DNA of 64,000 nucleotides from an uncultured Pelagibacteraceae bacterium (GCA_902532525.1 CACAIK010000004.1:39629-103628), one strand, 5' to 3'. Shown: positions 17,556 to 25,490, counted from the first letter of the stretch. Notes: generated by a model not told the origin, from the letters alone. Numbers and translations are program-made.

Positions 17556-18248
17556 ATGGTATCAGTAATAATTCCCACATTCAATGAAAAGAAAAATATT
17601 AATAAAATAATTAAACGATTGTTAAATATAAAAATTATTTCTGAAATTATTTTTGTAGACGATAATTCTACCGATGGAACGTTTTATATAATAAAAAAAT
17701 TTTTTAGAAATAAAAAAATAAAAGGATATCTGAGAAATTCTCCAATAAGAGATTTATCTAAATCAGTTTTATATGGAATAAATAAATCAAACTATCAAAT
17801 AATTGTAGTAATGGATTGTGATTTACAGCATGACCCTAAGTATATAATCAATATGGTAAAAAAATTAAACAACAATAAATCTGATATTGTAATTGCAAGC
17901 AGGTTTGAAAATAAATTTTTTGAAGGAAATCTCGGTTTTTTTAGAAGCTTTTTGTCTAATATAGCAATAATAATAATTAACTTAATTTTAGGAAAAAAAT
18001 CATCTGATCCTCTCTCTGGTTTTTTTGTATGTAAAAAGAAAATTGTATCCAATCACAAAAAATTTTTTTTTAAAAAAGGATATAAAATACTATTTGATAT
18101 TATTTATAACGGAAAAAAAAAAATTAATATCTCACATCAAAAAATTAAATTTAAAAAAAGAACTTTTGAAAACTCAAAATTTAATTTTAAAGTAATTCTG
18201 CTGTTTTTAGCACAAATTAAACATACAATATTTGTTGTAAAAAAATAA
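17556..18248 (+). CDS. Family 2 glycosyltransferase, polyprenyl-phosphate type
   Basis: A third DPM1-like GT2 of 230 residues: VIIPTFNEKKNI at the N-terminus, VDDNSTDGT near 36-44, and the catalytic MDCDLQHDP (about residue 88) in place of the usual DADxxH. DPLSGFF near 150 is the 'D-x2-S/T-G' motif common in dolichyl-phosphate sugar synthases. A hydrophobic stretch around 130-145 may dip into the membrane. It is the last island gene before the 5S rRNA, ending 19 bases before it. The sugar is unknown. Confidence 0.8.
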   Translation: MVSVIIPTFNEKKNINKIIKRLLNIKIISEIIFVDDNSTDGTFYIIKKFFRNKKIKGYLRNSPIRDLSKSVLYGINKSNYQIIVVMDCDLQHDPKYIINMVKKLNNNKSDIVIASRFENKFFEGNLGFFRSFLSNIAIIIINLILGKKSSDPLSGFFVCKKKIVSNHKKFFFKKGYKILFDIIYNGKKKINISHQKIKFKKRTFENSKFNFKVILLFLAQIKHTIFVVKK

Positions 18249-18262
18249 AAATATACTATAAG
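18235..18262 (+). promoter_or_regulatory. Possible promoter of the orphan 5S rRNA
   Basis: TTGTAA (18235-18240), a 16-base spacer and TATAAG (18257-18262) place a start point at about 18268-18270, the 5' end of the 5S rRNA. The bases after the -10 (GAGCG) are GC-rich for this genome, as in discriminators of growth-regulated rRNA promoters. The -35 lies in the last codons of the preceding gene. Inference from motif and spacing. Confidence 0.45.
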
Positions 18263-18267
18263 AGCGT

Positions 18268-18385
18268 TGCCTGGTAATTATTGCGAAAGGGTAATACCCG
18301 ATCCCATTCCGAACTCGGAAGTCAAGCCTTTCAGCGCCAATGGTACTTTGTCTTAAGACATGGAAGAGTAGGTCATTGCCAGGCT
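18268..18385 (+). rRNA. rrf: 5S ribosomal RNA
   Basis: About 118 bases. The conserved core CCGAACTCGGAAG is present at 18308-18320, preceded by CGATCCCATT. The ends close helix I: GCCTGG (18269-18274) pairs with CCAGGC (18379-18384). No 23S or 16S gene is next to it: upstream lies about 18 kb of surface-glycan genes, and the start codon of an epimerase gene follows about 8 bases after the 3' end. This is the arrangement known for SAR11 HVR2, where the island separates 23S from 5S. Exact end positions may be off by one to three bases. Confidence 0.96.
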
Positions 18386-18393
18386 AATTCTCA

Positions 18394-19281
18394 ATGACTA
18401 AATTAATTGTTGTAACTGGAGGAGCTGGCTTTGTTGGTTCAAATTTGATTGAATACTTAATCAAGAAAACAAAATTTAAAATAATAAGTATAGATAACTA
18501 TTCTACTGGATCCAAAAGCAATCACTTTATTTCAAAACGTGTAAAATATTTAAATGGCAATACTTCAGATATAAAAAAATTATTAAAAAATAAGAAAAAA
18601 AAAATAAACTCAATTTTTCATTTTGGTGAGTTTTCTAGAATATATCAAAGTTTTAAGAAACTTGATGAATGCTTAGACTCAAATCTTATAGGAAGTAAAA
18701 ATGTTTTTAGTTTTTGTTTAGAAAATAATATAAGATTAATCTATTCAGCCACGTCTGCTTCTCTAGGCAATAAAGGACAAGACAAGAATTTATCTCCTTA
18801 TGCTTTTTCAAAAGCAAAGAATTTAGAATTATTAGAAAATTTAAAAAAATGGTTTAATTTAAAGTATGAAATAATTTATTTTTATAATGTATATGGAAAT
18901 AGACAAATTAAGAAAGGTGAAATGGCTACAGTAATAGGAATTTTCGAAAATCAGTATAAGAATAATAAGCCATTAACAGTAGTTAAACCAGGAAATCAAA
19001 CAAGAAGATTCACACATATATCTGATACTATAAAAGTATGCTATTTAGCATGGAAAAAAAAAAATTGTAATCATTATAGTATTACACATAGAGAAAGTTT
19101 TTCTATAATGGCTGTGGCAAAGATGTTCAAATCAAAAATTAAAATGCTTCCAGAAAGGCCAGGCGAGAGATATGCATCATCATTAACAAAAATGTCAAAT
19201 AATAATCAAATAATTCGTAAATATGGAAGAATAAGTTTGAAAGATTACATCACTTCGTTTATTAAAGAAAAAAAAAAATGA
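18394..19281 (+). CDS. NAD-dependent nucleotide-sugar epimerase (GalE-like SDR)
   Basis: Extended SDR of 295 residues: GGAGFVG (9-15) for NAD binding, active-site Ser/Thr in SATSASLG (118-125), Tyr136-x3-Lys140, and RRFTHISD near 207-214. The closest family by eye is UDP-glucose/UDP-hexuronate 4-epimerases, though it is shorter than classical GalE and the sugar is not certain. The ATG lies only about 8 bases from the 5S 3' end, without room for a separate leader. Its stop overlaps the start of rpmJ (ATGA), so it is in the same transcript as ribosomal protein L36. Confidence 0.78.
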   Translation: MTKLIVVTGGAGFVGSNLIEYLIKKTKFKIISIDNYSTGSKSNHFISKRVKYLNGNTSDIKKLLKNKKKKINSIFHFGEFSRIYQSFKKLDECLDSNLIGSKNVFSFCLENNIRLIYSATSASLGNKGQDKNLSPYAFSKAKNLELLENLKKWFNLKYEIIYFYNVYGNRQIKKGEMATVIGIFENQYKNNKPLTVVKPGNQTRRFTHISDTIKVCYLAWKKKNCNHYSITHRESFSIMAVAKMFKSKIKMLPERPGERYASSLTKMSNNNQIIRKYGRISLKDYITSFIKEKKK

Positions 19282-19403
19282 AAATTGCAAGTTCCTTAAA
19301 ATCTTTAAAAAAAAGAGATATTAACTCAAAGTTAGTTAGAAGAAGGGGTAGAGTCTACATAATAAATAAAAAAAATCCTAAATTTAAAGCTAGACAAAAA
19401 TAA
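19278..19403 (+). CDS. rpmJ: 50S ribosomal protein L36
   Basis: A 41-residue basic protein of the large ribosomal subunit. It starts [13 protein letters not shown] and contains [21 protein letters not shown], the typical alphaproteobacterial form. It lacks the Cys-x2-Cys zinc site of the classical L36, so it is the zinc-independent type. The start overlaps the epimerase stop by four bases. Confidence 0.95.
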   Translation: MKIASSLKSLKKRDINSKLVRRRGRVYIINKKNPKFKARQK

Positions 19404-19406
19404 TTT

Positions 19407-19517
19407 ATGGATAATGAAAATCACAAGCAAACCTGGAACAATTTTACAAAATTTGTTCTTTGGGGCTCAGTTGTGGTTATAATAATATTAATTTTAATGG
19501 CAATATTTCTTCTATAA
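19407..19517 (+). CDS. aa3-type cytochrome c oxidase subunit IV-like microprotein
   Basis: 36 residues: a polar N-terminus (MDNENHKQTWNNFTKFVLWG) followed by one membrane helix. This matches the small bacterial aa3-oxidase subunit IV (COX4_pro_2 group), a single-helix protein bound to cytochrome c oxidase. The H-x2-T-W-x2-F-x-K-F pattern before the helix is the family signature. It lies 3 bases after rpmJ and one base before the transhydrogenase operon; in other alphaproteobacteria this small protein also often lies beside pnt genes. Confidence 0.78.
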   Translation: MDNENHKQTWNNFTKFVLWGSVVVIIILILMAIFLL

Positions 19518-19518
19518 A

Positions 19519-20604
19519 ATGATTATTGGTTCTATTTCTGAAGATATAAATATTGAAAAGAGAGTTGCAATAACACCTGATGTAATAAAAAAGTATAAAT
19601 CTTTAAATCTAGAAGTTTATTTATCTGAAAATTACGCTTCTCATCTGGGTATAGATGATAAAGAGTATGAGACCGAAGGCGCTCAAATATCAAATATTGA
19701 CAATATAATTAATAACTCAAACGCTATTTTACAATTAGGAATTCTTGATGATCAAAATTTAAATAAATTAAAAAAAAATCAAAATTTAATTGGTGTGTTA
19801 AATCCTTACGCTAATGAAAAAAAATTAAAAGAAATCATTTCAAAAAATGTAAACTGCTTTTCTCTTGAACTTTTACCTAGAATAACAAGAGCTCAGTCTA
19901 TGGATATACTATCGTCACAAGCCAATTTAGCTGGGTATAAAGCTGTGGTTGATTCATTTGCTTACTTTCAAAAAGCAATACCAATGATGATGACAGCAGC
20001 AGGTACAATTTCAGCAGCTAAAGTATTGGTTGTTGGTGCAGGAGTTGCCGGATTGCAAGCAATAGCAACAGCAAAAAGAATGGGAGCAATTGTATTTGCC
20101 ACAGATGTACGGTTAGCCTCTAAGGAACAAGTTGAAAGTTTAGGAGGTAAATTTTTAACAGTTGAGGGTGCGGAAAATCTCGAAACAGAGGGTGGTTATG
20201 CAAAAGAGGCTACTGAAGATTTTAAAAAAAAACAAGAGGAACTATTAAAAGAAACATTGAAGAAAACTGATATAGTTATTTGTACAGCTTTAATACCTGG
20301 AAAGAAAGCTCCAATAATCATAAAAAAAGATATGATAGATGTTATGTCAAGTGGATCTGTTATATATGATTTAGCGGCTATACAAGGTGGAAACTCAGAA
20401 TTAACAAAAGTAAACGAAATTATTAATAGCAATGGAGTAAATATAATGGGAGAATCAAACATTTTAAATAAATTGCCAGTTTCAGCCTCAAATCTATATG
20501 CAAAAAATATGTTTAATTTTGTAAATAATTTATTTGATAAAGACAAAAAAGCTTTTGAAATAAATTTAGAAGATGAAATAATTGAAAAAACAAAAATAAA
20601 ATAA
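19519..20604 (+). CDS. pntAA: NAD(P) transhydrogenase subunit alpha, part 1
   Basis: NAD(H)-binding domain I of the proton-translocating transhydrogenase, which makes NADPH from NADH using the proton gradient. 361 residues: an alanine-dehydrogenase/PNT N-terminal domain (VAITPDVIKKY near 18), then the NAD-binding Rossmann core VLVVGAGVAGLQAIATAKR (about 170-188) and VFATDVR. It lacks membrane helices; these are on the next gene, as in the split three-subunit form of Rhodospirillum. The stop overlaps the pntAB start by one base. Confidence 0.95.
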   Translation: MIIGSISEDINIEKRVAITPDVIKKYKSLNLEVYLSENYASHLGIDDKEYETEGAQISNIDNIINNSNAILQLGILDDQNLNKLKKNQNLIGVLNPYANEKKLKEIISKNVNCFSLELLPRITRAQSMDILSSQANLAGYKAVVDSFAYFQKAIPMMMTAAGTISAAKVLVVGAGVAGLQAIATAKRMGAIVFATDVRLASKEQVESLGGKFLTVEGAENLETEGGYAKEATEDFKKKQEELLKETLKKTDIVICTALIPGKKAPIIIKKDMIDVMSSGSVIYDLAAIQGGNSELTKVNEIINSNGVNIMGESNILNKLPVSASNLYAKNMFNFVNNLFDKDKKAFEINLEDEIIEKTKIK

Positions 20605-20909
20605 TGGAAATTGATCCTTTTATATTTAGATTAAGTATATTCATTTTATCAATATTTGTTGGATATTATGTTGTTTGGAGTGTTACTCCATCATTACATA
20701 CACCGTTAATGTCAGTAACAAATGCAATTTCATCTGTTATAATTGTTGGAGCCATTATAGCAGCCTTAGCAGGTGCATCTGATACTATTTTCGAAACTTC
20801 AAATATTTTTGGTTTTCTTGCAATATTATTAGCTGCTGTAAATATTTTTGGAGGATTTCTTGTGACCCAAAGAATGCTCCAAATGTATAAAAAAAAAAAA
20901 AATAAGTAA
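20604..20909 (+). CDS. pntAB: NAD(P) transhydrogenase subunit alpha, part 2
   Basis: 101 residues with three to four membrane helices, the part of membrane domain II that in E. coli is fused to the C-terminus of PntA. The motif WSVTPSLHTPLMSVTNAISS (about 25-44) is diagnostic of the family. It is coupled by one base to pntAA and lies 2 bases before pntB. It ends in a poly-lysine tail encoded by an A tract. Confidence 0.95.
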   Translation: MEIDPFIFRLSIFILSIFVGYYVVWSVTPSLHTPLMSVTNAISSVIIVGAIIAALAGASDTIFETSNIFGFLAILLAAVNIFGGFLVTQRMLQMYKKKKNK

Positions 20910-20911
20910 CT

Positions 20912-22306
20912 ATGTCAGCTAATCTATCAGCATTTTTTTATTTAGTTTCAGGCATATTGTTTATATTGGCTTTAAGAGGACTATCATCTCCAGAAACTTC
21001 AAGACAAGGTAATTATTTTGGAATTGCTGGAATGACAATATCAATAATAATTACTTTTTTATCAGTTGGAAATTTTGGAGAAGGATTTATTTATGTATTA
21101 ATTTTTCTTTTAATCGGAGGAACAATTGGCGCTGTAATAGCTTTTAAAATTCCAATGACAGCTATGCCAGAACTTGTAGCAGGTTTCCATAGTCTTGTAG
21201 GATTAGCAGCAGTTTTTGTAGCAATTTCTGCATTTCTTAAACCTGAAGCATTTAATTTAGGTGTTATAGGAAATATAAGACTTGCAAGTTTAATTGAAAT
21301 GTCACTTGGTGCAGCTATTGGAGCAATAACATTCTCTGGTTCAATAATTGCTTTTTTGAAGCTTAGAGGAATAATGTCTGGTGCGCCTATAACTTTTAAG
21401 GGTCAACATATACTTAATTTGATTTTAGGTTTGACAATAATTTTCTTAATTTATTATTTATGTGTATCACAATCAGCTAATATATTTTGGACAATAGTTT
21501 TAATATCTTTCATTGTTGGTGTTCTTTTAATTATACCAATCGGCGGAGCTGATATGCCTGTTGTTATCTCTATGTTAAATTCATATTCAGGTTGGGCGGC
21601 TGCTGGGATTGGATTTACTTTAGAGAATACAGCTTTAATAATTACAGGCGCTTTAGTTGGATCATCGGGAGCTATTCTCTCTTACATAATGTGTAAAGGC
21701 ATGAACAGGTCATTTTTTAATGTAATTCTTGGTGGTTGGGGAGCAACTGATCAAACAACTACTTCTGCGGCAAAGGAACAAAAGCCTGTAAAAAATGGAA
21801 ACGCAGATGATGCGGCCTTTTTAATGAAAAACGCATCTTCAGTCATTATAGTACCGGGATATGGAATGGCTGTTGCTCAAGCTCAACACGCTTTAAGAGA
21901 AATGGTAGATGTCTTAAAAAAAAATGGAGTAAAAGTTTCATATGCAATCCATCCAGTTGCTGGGAGAATGCCGGGTCATATGAATGTTTTATTAGCTGAA
22001 GCAAATGTACCTTACGATGAAGTTTTTGAATTAGAAGAAATTAATAATGATTTTGCAAATTGCGATGTAGCTTATGTGATAGGTGCGAATGATGTAACGA
22101 ATCCAGTAGCCAAGTCAGACCCCCAAAGTCCAATTTACGGAATGCCAGTTTTAGATGTCGAAAAAAGTAAATCAGTTTTATTTGTTAAAAGAAGTTTGTC
22201 TCCTGGATATGCCGGCATTGATAATGATCTATTTTATAGAGATAATACATTGATGTTATTTGCTGATGCAAAAAAAATGACAGAAGAAATAGTTAAGAGT
22301 TTATAG
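20912..22306 (+). CDS. pntB: NAD(P) transhydrogenase subunit beta
   Basis: 464 residues. About nine membrane helices make up the rest of the proton channel, followed from about residue 290 by the NADP(H)-binding domain III: VPGYGMAVAQAQHALREM, HPVAGRMPGHMNVLLAEA and the GANDVTNPVA motif are all present. The product forms a complex with PntAA and PntAB in the inner membrane. Length and motifs are typical. It ends directly against the TTG start of the next gene. Confidence 0.96.
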   Translation: MSANLSAFFYLVSGILFILALRGLSSPETSRQGNYFGIAGMTISIIITFLSVGNFGEGFIYVLIFLLIGGTIGAVIAFKIPMTAMPELVAGFHSLVGLAAVFVAISAFLKPEAFNLGVIGNIRLASLIEMSLGAAIGAITFSGSIIAFLKLRGIMSGAPITFKGQHILNLILGLTIIFLIYYLCVSQSANIFWTIVLISFIVGVLLIIPIGGADMPVVISMLNSYSGWAAAGIGFTLENTALIITGALVGSSGAILSYIMCKGMNRSFFNVILGGWGATDQTTTSAAKEQKPVKNGNADDAAFLMKNASSVIIVPGYGMAVAQAQHALREMVDVLKKNGVKVSYAIHPVAGRMPGHMNVLLAEANVPYDEVFELEEINNDFANCDVAYVIGANDVTNPVAKSDPQSPIYGMPVLDVEKSKSVLFVKRSLSPGYAGIDNDLFYRDNTLMLFADAKKMTEEIVKSL

Positions 22307-22999
22307 TTGACTAAAATTTTTTGTGATATTGCCGACATTAATCAAATAAAAATTTTTAATAAAAGAAAAATTGTAAAAGGCTTTACCACAAATCCAAGCT
22401 TGATGAGAAAAGCTGGGGCTAAGAATTATTTAAATTATTCAAAAAAAATTCTTCAAATTACAAGAAAACCTGTTTCTTTTGAGGTTTTTGCTGATGAAAC
22501 TAAAGAAATGATTTTGCAAGGAATGAAAATTAATACATGGGGAAAAAATGTGTATGTCAAAGTTCCAGTTACAAATTCTAGGGGTAAATTCATGGGTAAA
22601 GTTATTAAAAAATTAAATAATGAAAAAATAAAACTCAATATAACAGCAGTTTATACATCAAAACATACAAAACAGATTTTAAGAAATATTGATAAAAAAA
22701 CTAAAGTAATTATTTCTATATTTGCAGGAAGAATGGGTGATGCTGGTATAGATCCATTACCTCAGATTGAAGAAAGTATAAAACTTTCTAAAAAATTCAA
22801 AAATGTAGAAATTCTTTGGGCTAGTACACGAGAGCCATACAATTACTTAGAGGCAAAAAAATTAGGCTGCCACATAATAACTGCTCCTCCACCTATAATA
22901 AAAAAAATAGAGAAATTTGGAAAGACTTTTCAAAAATTAACAATTGCTACAGTAAAAGGGTTTTTGATAGACTCAAAAAAATCAAAATTTTATTTGTAA
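22307..22999 (+). CDS. Transaldolase family protein
   Basis: Small transaldolase/fructose-6-phosphate aldolase-type TIM barrel of 230 residues. TTNPSL (27-32), the Schiff-base lysine in VYVKVPV (Lys85) and ISIFAGRMGDAGIDP (about 142-156) are family signatures. It would transfer dihydroxyacetone units in the pentose phosphate pathway, together with the transketolase at 29278; the aldolase activity of the same family is an alternative. The start is TTG, directly following the pntB stop; no ATG lies near the conserved N-terminus. It ends 3 bases before the 3' end of the convergent tRNA-fMet. Confidence 0.85.
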   Translation: MTKIFCDIADINQIKIFNKRKIVKGFTTNPSLMRKAGAKNYLNYSKKILQITRKPVSFEVFADETKEMILQGMKINTWGKNVYVKVPVTNSRGKFMGKVIKKLNNEKIKLNITAVYTSKHTKQILRNIDKKTKVIISIFAGRMGDAGIDPLPQIEESIKLSKKFKNVEILWASTREPYNYLEAKKLGCHIITAPPPIIKKIEKFGKTFQKLTIATVKGFLIDSKKSKFYL

Positions 23000-23002
23000 A
23001 AT

Positions 23003-23079
23003 TGGTTGCGGGGGACGGATTTGAACCGCCGACCTCAAGGTTATGAGCCTTGCGAGCTACCAGGCTGCTCCACCCCGCG
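23003..23079 (-). tRNA. Initiator tRNA-fMet (CAT)
   Basis: 77 bases with CCA encoded. It folds into a full cloverleaf with anticodon CAU in loop CUCAUAA. The C1:A72 mismatch and A11:U24 pair mark it as initiator, not elongator. The anticodon stem is CAAGG/CCUUG, so the usual three G:C pairs of initiators are reduced to A29:U41, G30:C40, G31:C39. It begins 4 bases after the rpsU stop codon and is probably processed from that transcript. Confidence 0.96.
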
Positions 23080-23083
23080 ATAA

Positions 23084-23290
23084 TTAAATCCTATTTTTGA
23101 GTTTGTTAAGTTTTTTTACTCTTTTAATGTTTTCTTGAAGAATTCTTTTCTTTTTTTCAGATGGTTTCTCGTAGTTATTCTTTAGTTTAATAATTTTAAA
23201 AAAACCATCTCTCTGGAGTTTTCTTTTTAAAACTCTCAGTGCCTGTTCAACATTATTATCTTTTACTTCTATTTTAATAACAACCTCCAA
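23084..23290 (-). CDS. rpsU: 30S ribosomal protein S21
   Basis: Small-subunit protein of up to 68 residues with the S21 core DNNVEQALRVLKRKLQRDG and a basic C-terminus containing YEKPSEKKKR. The first possible start is TTG 23290, but no Shine-Dalgarno precedes it. GGAGG at 23284-23288 lies inside that reading frame and is correctly spaced for an ATT codon at 23276-23278, which would give a 64-residue protein starting at KIEVKDNN. S21 proteins normally begin two to six residues before DNNV, favouring the internal start. tRNA-fMet follows in the same direction. Confidence 0.93.
   Translation of the reverse strand: MEVVIKIEVKDNNVEQALRVLKRKLQRDGFFKIIKLKNNYEKPSEKKKRILQENIKRVKKLNKLKNRI
23284..23288 (-). 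promoter_or_regulatory. Shine-Dalgarno suggesting an ATT start for rpsU
   Basis: On the minus strand GGAGG is followed by five bases (TTGTT) and then ATT AAA ATA GAA. The only canonical or near-canonical start upstream in frame is TTG 23290, which overlaps the GGAGG itself. The sequence therefore suggests initiation at ATT, a rare codon best known from infC. Confidence 0.5.
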
Positions 23291-23334
23291 AAAGTGCGAT
23301 TTGTTAGCATGTTAAATAATATTTGTCCATTATT

Positions 23335-23916
23335 TTAAATTTGATTTTTATTTGAAAGGCTTATTTTTTCCTTATCCTTTTTTTCTTTAATTAACCTTCT
23401 TTCGGCTTTTTCTATGGCGTTGAGTAATTCTTTTTGTGCAAATAATCCCATAGCTACAGGATCTTTTGCATTTAAATTATTGTAATTCCAATAACTTTTA
23501 TTTCTTATTGAAGTAACTGAGTTTTTAGTTATTCCAACTAATTTTGCAATTTGTGAATCTTTTAAGATTGAATGATTTTTTAATAACCACAAAGCCGAGT
23601 CGGGCTTATCTTGACGCTTTGATAACGGTACATATTTTTTTACTTTGGTTTCGTTACTTTTTATTTCAACTTCTATGTCTGTAATATTTAATGGTCTGTT
23701 CTTATCAGCTGATGATTTATCTATTTCGTCTCTTGTCAACTGTCCGGAAATTATAGGATTATAGCCTACAATACCTTTCGCAACTTCACCATCAGCAATT
23801 CCTTGAACCTCAACCTCATGAAGATTACAAAATGTAGCTATCTGATTGAATGTTAAAGATGTATTTTCAACAAGCCATACAGCTGTAGCCATTGGCATTA
23901 GAGGGGCTTTTGACAT
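23335..23916 (-). CDS. trcR: DUF1013 / cell-cycle transcriptional regulator TrcR
   Basis: 193 residues, alphaproteobacteria-specific DUF1013 family, annotated as TrcR. The N-terminal block PLMPMATAVWLVENTSLTF and the later SALWLLKNH plus ITKNSVTSIRNKSYWN form two helix-turn-helix-like units; the second is close to GcrA-type DNA-binding motifs. The family is thought to act in cell-cycle transcription. The C-terminus is charged and probably coiled. The start codon overlaps the rpmE stop by one base, so translation is coupled to L31. Targets in this organism are unknown. Confidence 0.85.
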   Translation of the reverse strand: MSKAPLMPMATAVWLVENTSLTFNQIATFCNLHEVEVQGIADGEVAKGIVGYNPIISGQLTRDEIDKSSADKNRPLNITDIEVEIKSNETKVKKYVPLSKRQDKPDSALWLLKNHSILKDSQIAKLVGITKNSVTSIRNKSYWNYNNLNAKDPVAMGLFAQKELLNAIEKAERRLIKEKKDKEKISLSNKNQI

Positions 23917-24146
23917 TAGTTTTTCTTCTCGGATCTAAAGTTTTGAAATTTTTTGTTAAATTTACTTATTCTTCCCTTATCTAAAATCTTCTGTTTTCCA
24001 CCTGTCCAAGCTGAGTGAGATATAGGATCAATTTCTAGTTTTAAAACTTCATTTTCATTACCCCAAGTAGATTTTGTCTCAAATTGCGAGCCATCAGTCA
24101 TCTCTACTTTAATAGGATGATATTTAGGATGTATATTTTTTTTCAT
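23916..24146 (-). CDS. rpmE: 50S ribosomal protein L31
   Basis: 76 residues: [19 protein letters not shown] followed by a TKSTWG motif and a [11 protein letters not shown] block, all typical of alphaproteobacterial L31. The zinc-binding cysteines of the classical form are absent, so it is the zinc-independent type. It lies upstream of trcR with a one-base overlap. Confidence 0.95.
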   Translation of the reverse strand: MKKNIHPKYHPIKVEMTDGSQFETKSTWGNENEVLKLEIDPISHSAWTGGKQKILDKGRISKFNKKFQNFRSEKKN

Positions 24147-24181
24147 GGGCTGCCTTATAACAAAAAATATTTTAAAAACAA

Positions 24182-24928
24182 TTAAAAGTTAGTTAGTTTT
24201 TTGAGCATTTTATCATAAATATTTGGATTTCCTGCTCTTATATTTATTTTATTAATATCAAAATTATTTATCTCGTTAACTTCTCCTCCAGCCTCTTCTA
24301 TGATTATTTTTCCCGCAGCTATGTCCCATATATTTATATTGTTATGGAAATATCCATCAAATCTTCCACATCCAACATAAGCTAAATCTAGGGCAGCACA
24401 TCCTGTATTTCTTGTGTTAAGATTAGGATAAATAGATTTTACACCTTCATTATTTGAAGCAAACAAACATTCGTCCATATTAGATTTTTTTGATACTCTT
24501 ATTCTATTATTATTTAGATACGAACCGTTATTTTTTTCTGCATAAAAAATTTCATTTTTTATAGGGTCGAATATTAGACCAATAACAATTTCACCTTTTA
24601 TTTGCAGTGCAACTGAAATAGCAAAATGAGGTATTCCATGCAGAAAATTAATAGTGCCGTCAATTGGATCTATCAACCAAAAAATATCTTTGTTTTGGTT
24701 TAAAATTTTTCCTGTTTCTTCAGTAATGTATGAATAGTTTTTTTTTGATTTTTCTAATTCATTTATAAGAATTTTCTCTACTCTTTTATCAGTCTTAGTA
24801 ACAAAATCTTTAGGTCCTTTTTTTGATACTTGTAAGTTTTCTATCTCTCCAAAGTCTCTAATAATTACTTTCGAAGCTTTTTCACAAGCCTTTATCATCA
24901 AATTTAAGTTTGGAGATATTGAATTCAT
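24182..24928 (-). CDS. suhB: Inositol-1-monophosphatase family protein
   Basis: 248 residues with the family's metal-binding motifs: EETG (about residues 69-72), DPIDGTINF (about 91-99) and the C-terminal WDIAAG. It hydrolyses inositol monophosphate or related sugar phosphates; in E. coli the homologue SuhB also works in rRNA antitermination complexes. It lies one base after efp, within the efp/thiE/glycolysis operon. Substrate in this organism is not known. Confidence 0.9.
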   Translation of the reverse strand: MNSISPNLNLMIKACEKASKVIIRDFGEIENLQVSKKGPKDFVTKTDKRVEKILINELEKSKKNYSYITEETGKILNQNKDIFWLIDPIDGTINFLHGIPHFAISVALQIKGEIVIGLIFDPIKNEIFYAEKNNGSYLNNNRIRVSKKSNMDECLFASNNEGVKSIYPNLNTRNTGCAALDLAYVGCGRFDGYFHNNINIWDIAAGKIIIEEAGGEVNEINNFDINKINIRAGNPNIYDKMLKKLTNF

Positions 24929-24929
24929 T

Positions 24930-25490
24930 TTAAATTTTTTTTACATATTCCATTGTTCTAGTATCAACAATTATAGTATCTCCACTTTCTATAAAAGGTG
25001 GAACTTGAATATTTAATCCATTTTTAAGTATCGCTGGTTTATATGAAGATGAAATTGTTTGACCTTTTAATGCAACATCTGTTGTTTCTATCACACAAGT
25101 TAGTTGATTTGGAAGTAAAATATTCAAAGGATTTTCATTGTGAAAATTAATTGTTACTTCTAGATTTTCACTAAGCATTTTACCTTTATCACCCACAACA
25201 TTTTTACTTAAATTAATTTGTTCAAACGAATTGGGGTTCATAAAATAAAAATTGTTTTCATCACTATACAAGAAATTATACTTAATTTCTTCTATTGAAG
25301 CTTTTTCAACAGTTTCGCTTGATCTAAATCTTTCATTAAGTTTTGTGTTTTTAAGTAAACTTTTCATTTCTACCTGTGCAAATGCACCACCTTTTCCAGG
25401 CTTAACATGATTTGTTTTTAATATTTCCCACAGATCATCTTTATACTCCAAAATCATACCTACCCTTATCTCTGTTGCATTTATTTTCAT
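24930..25490 (-). CDS. efp: Translation elongation factor P
   Basis: 186 residues, three beta-barrel domains, full length. Domain I has the conserved loop VKPGKGGAFAQV with the lysine normally modified by EpmA at residue 33; domain III ends GDTIIVDTRTMEYV. The protein rescues ribosomes stalled at polyproline. The modifying enzymes are not in this window. The start overlaps the thiE stop by four bases. Confidence 0.96.
   Translation of the reverse strand: MKINATEIRVGMILEYKDDLWEILKTNHVKPGKGGAFAQVEMKSLLKNTKLNERFRSSETVEKASIEEIKYNFLYSDENNFYFMNPNSFEQINLSKNVVGDKGKMLSENLEVTINFHNENPLNILLPNQLTCVIETTDVALKGQTISSSYKPAILKNGLNIQVPPFIESGDTIIVDTRTMEYVKKI

Noticed and set aside
20196..20546. 116-residue open frame antisense to pntAA
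   Set aside because: Lies fully inside pntAA, with no independent motif or promoter.
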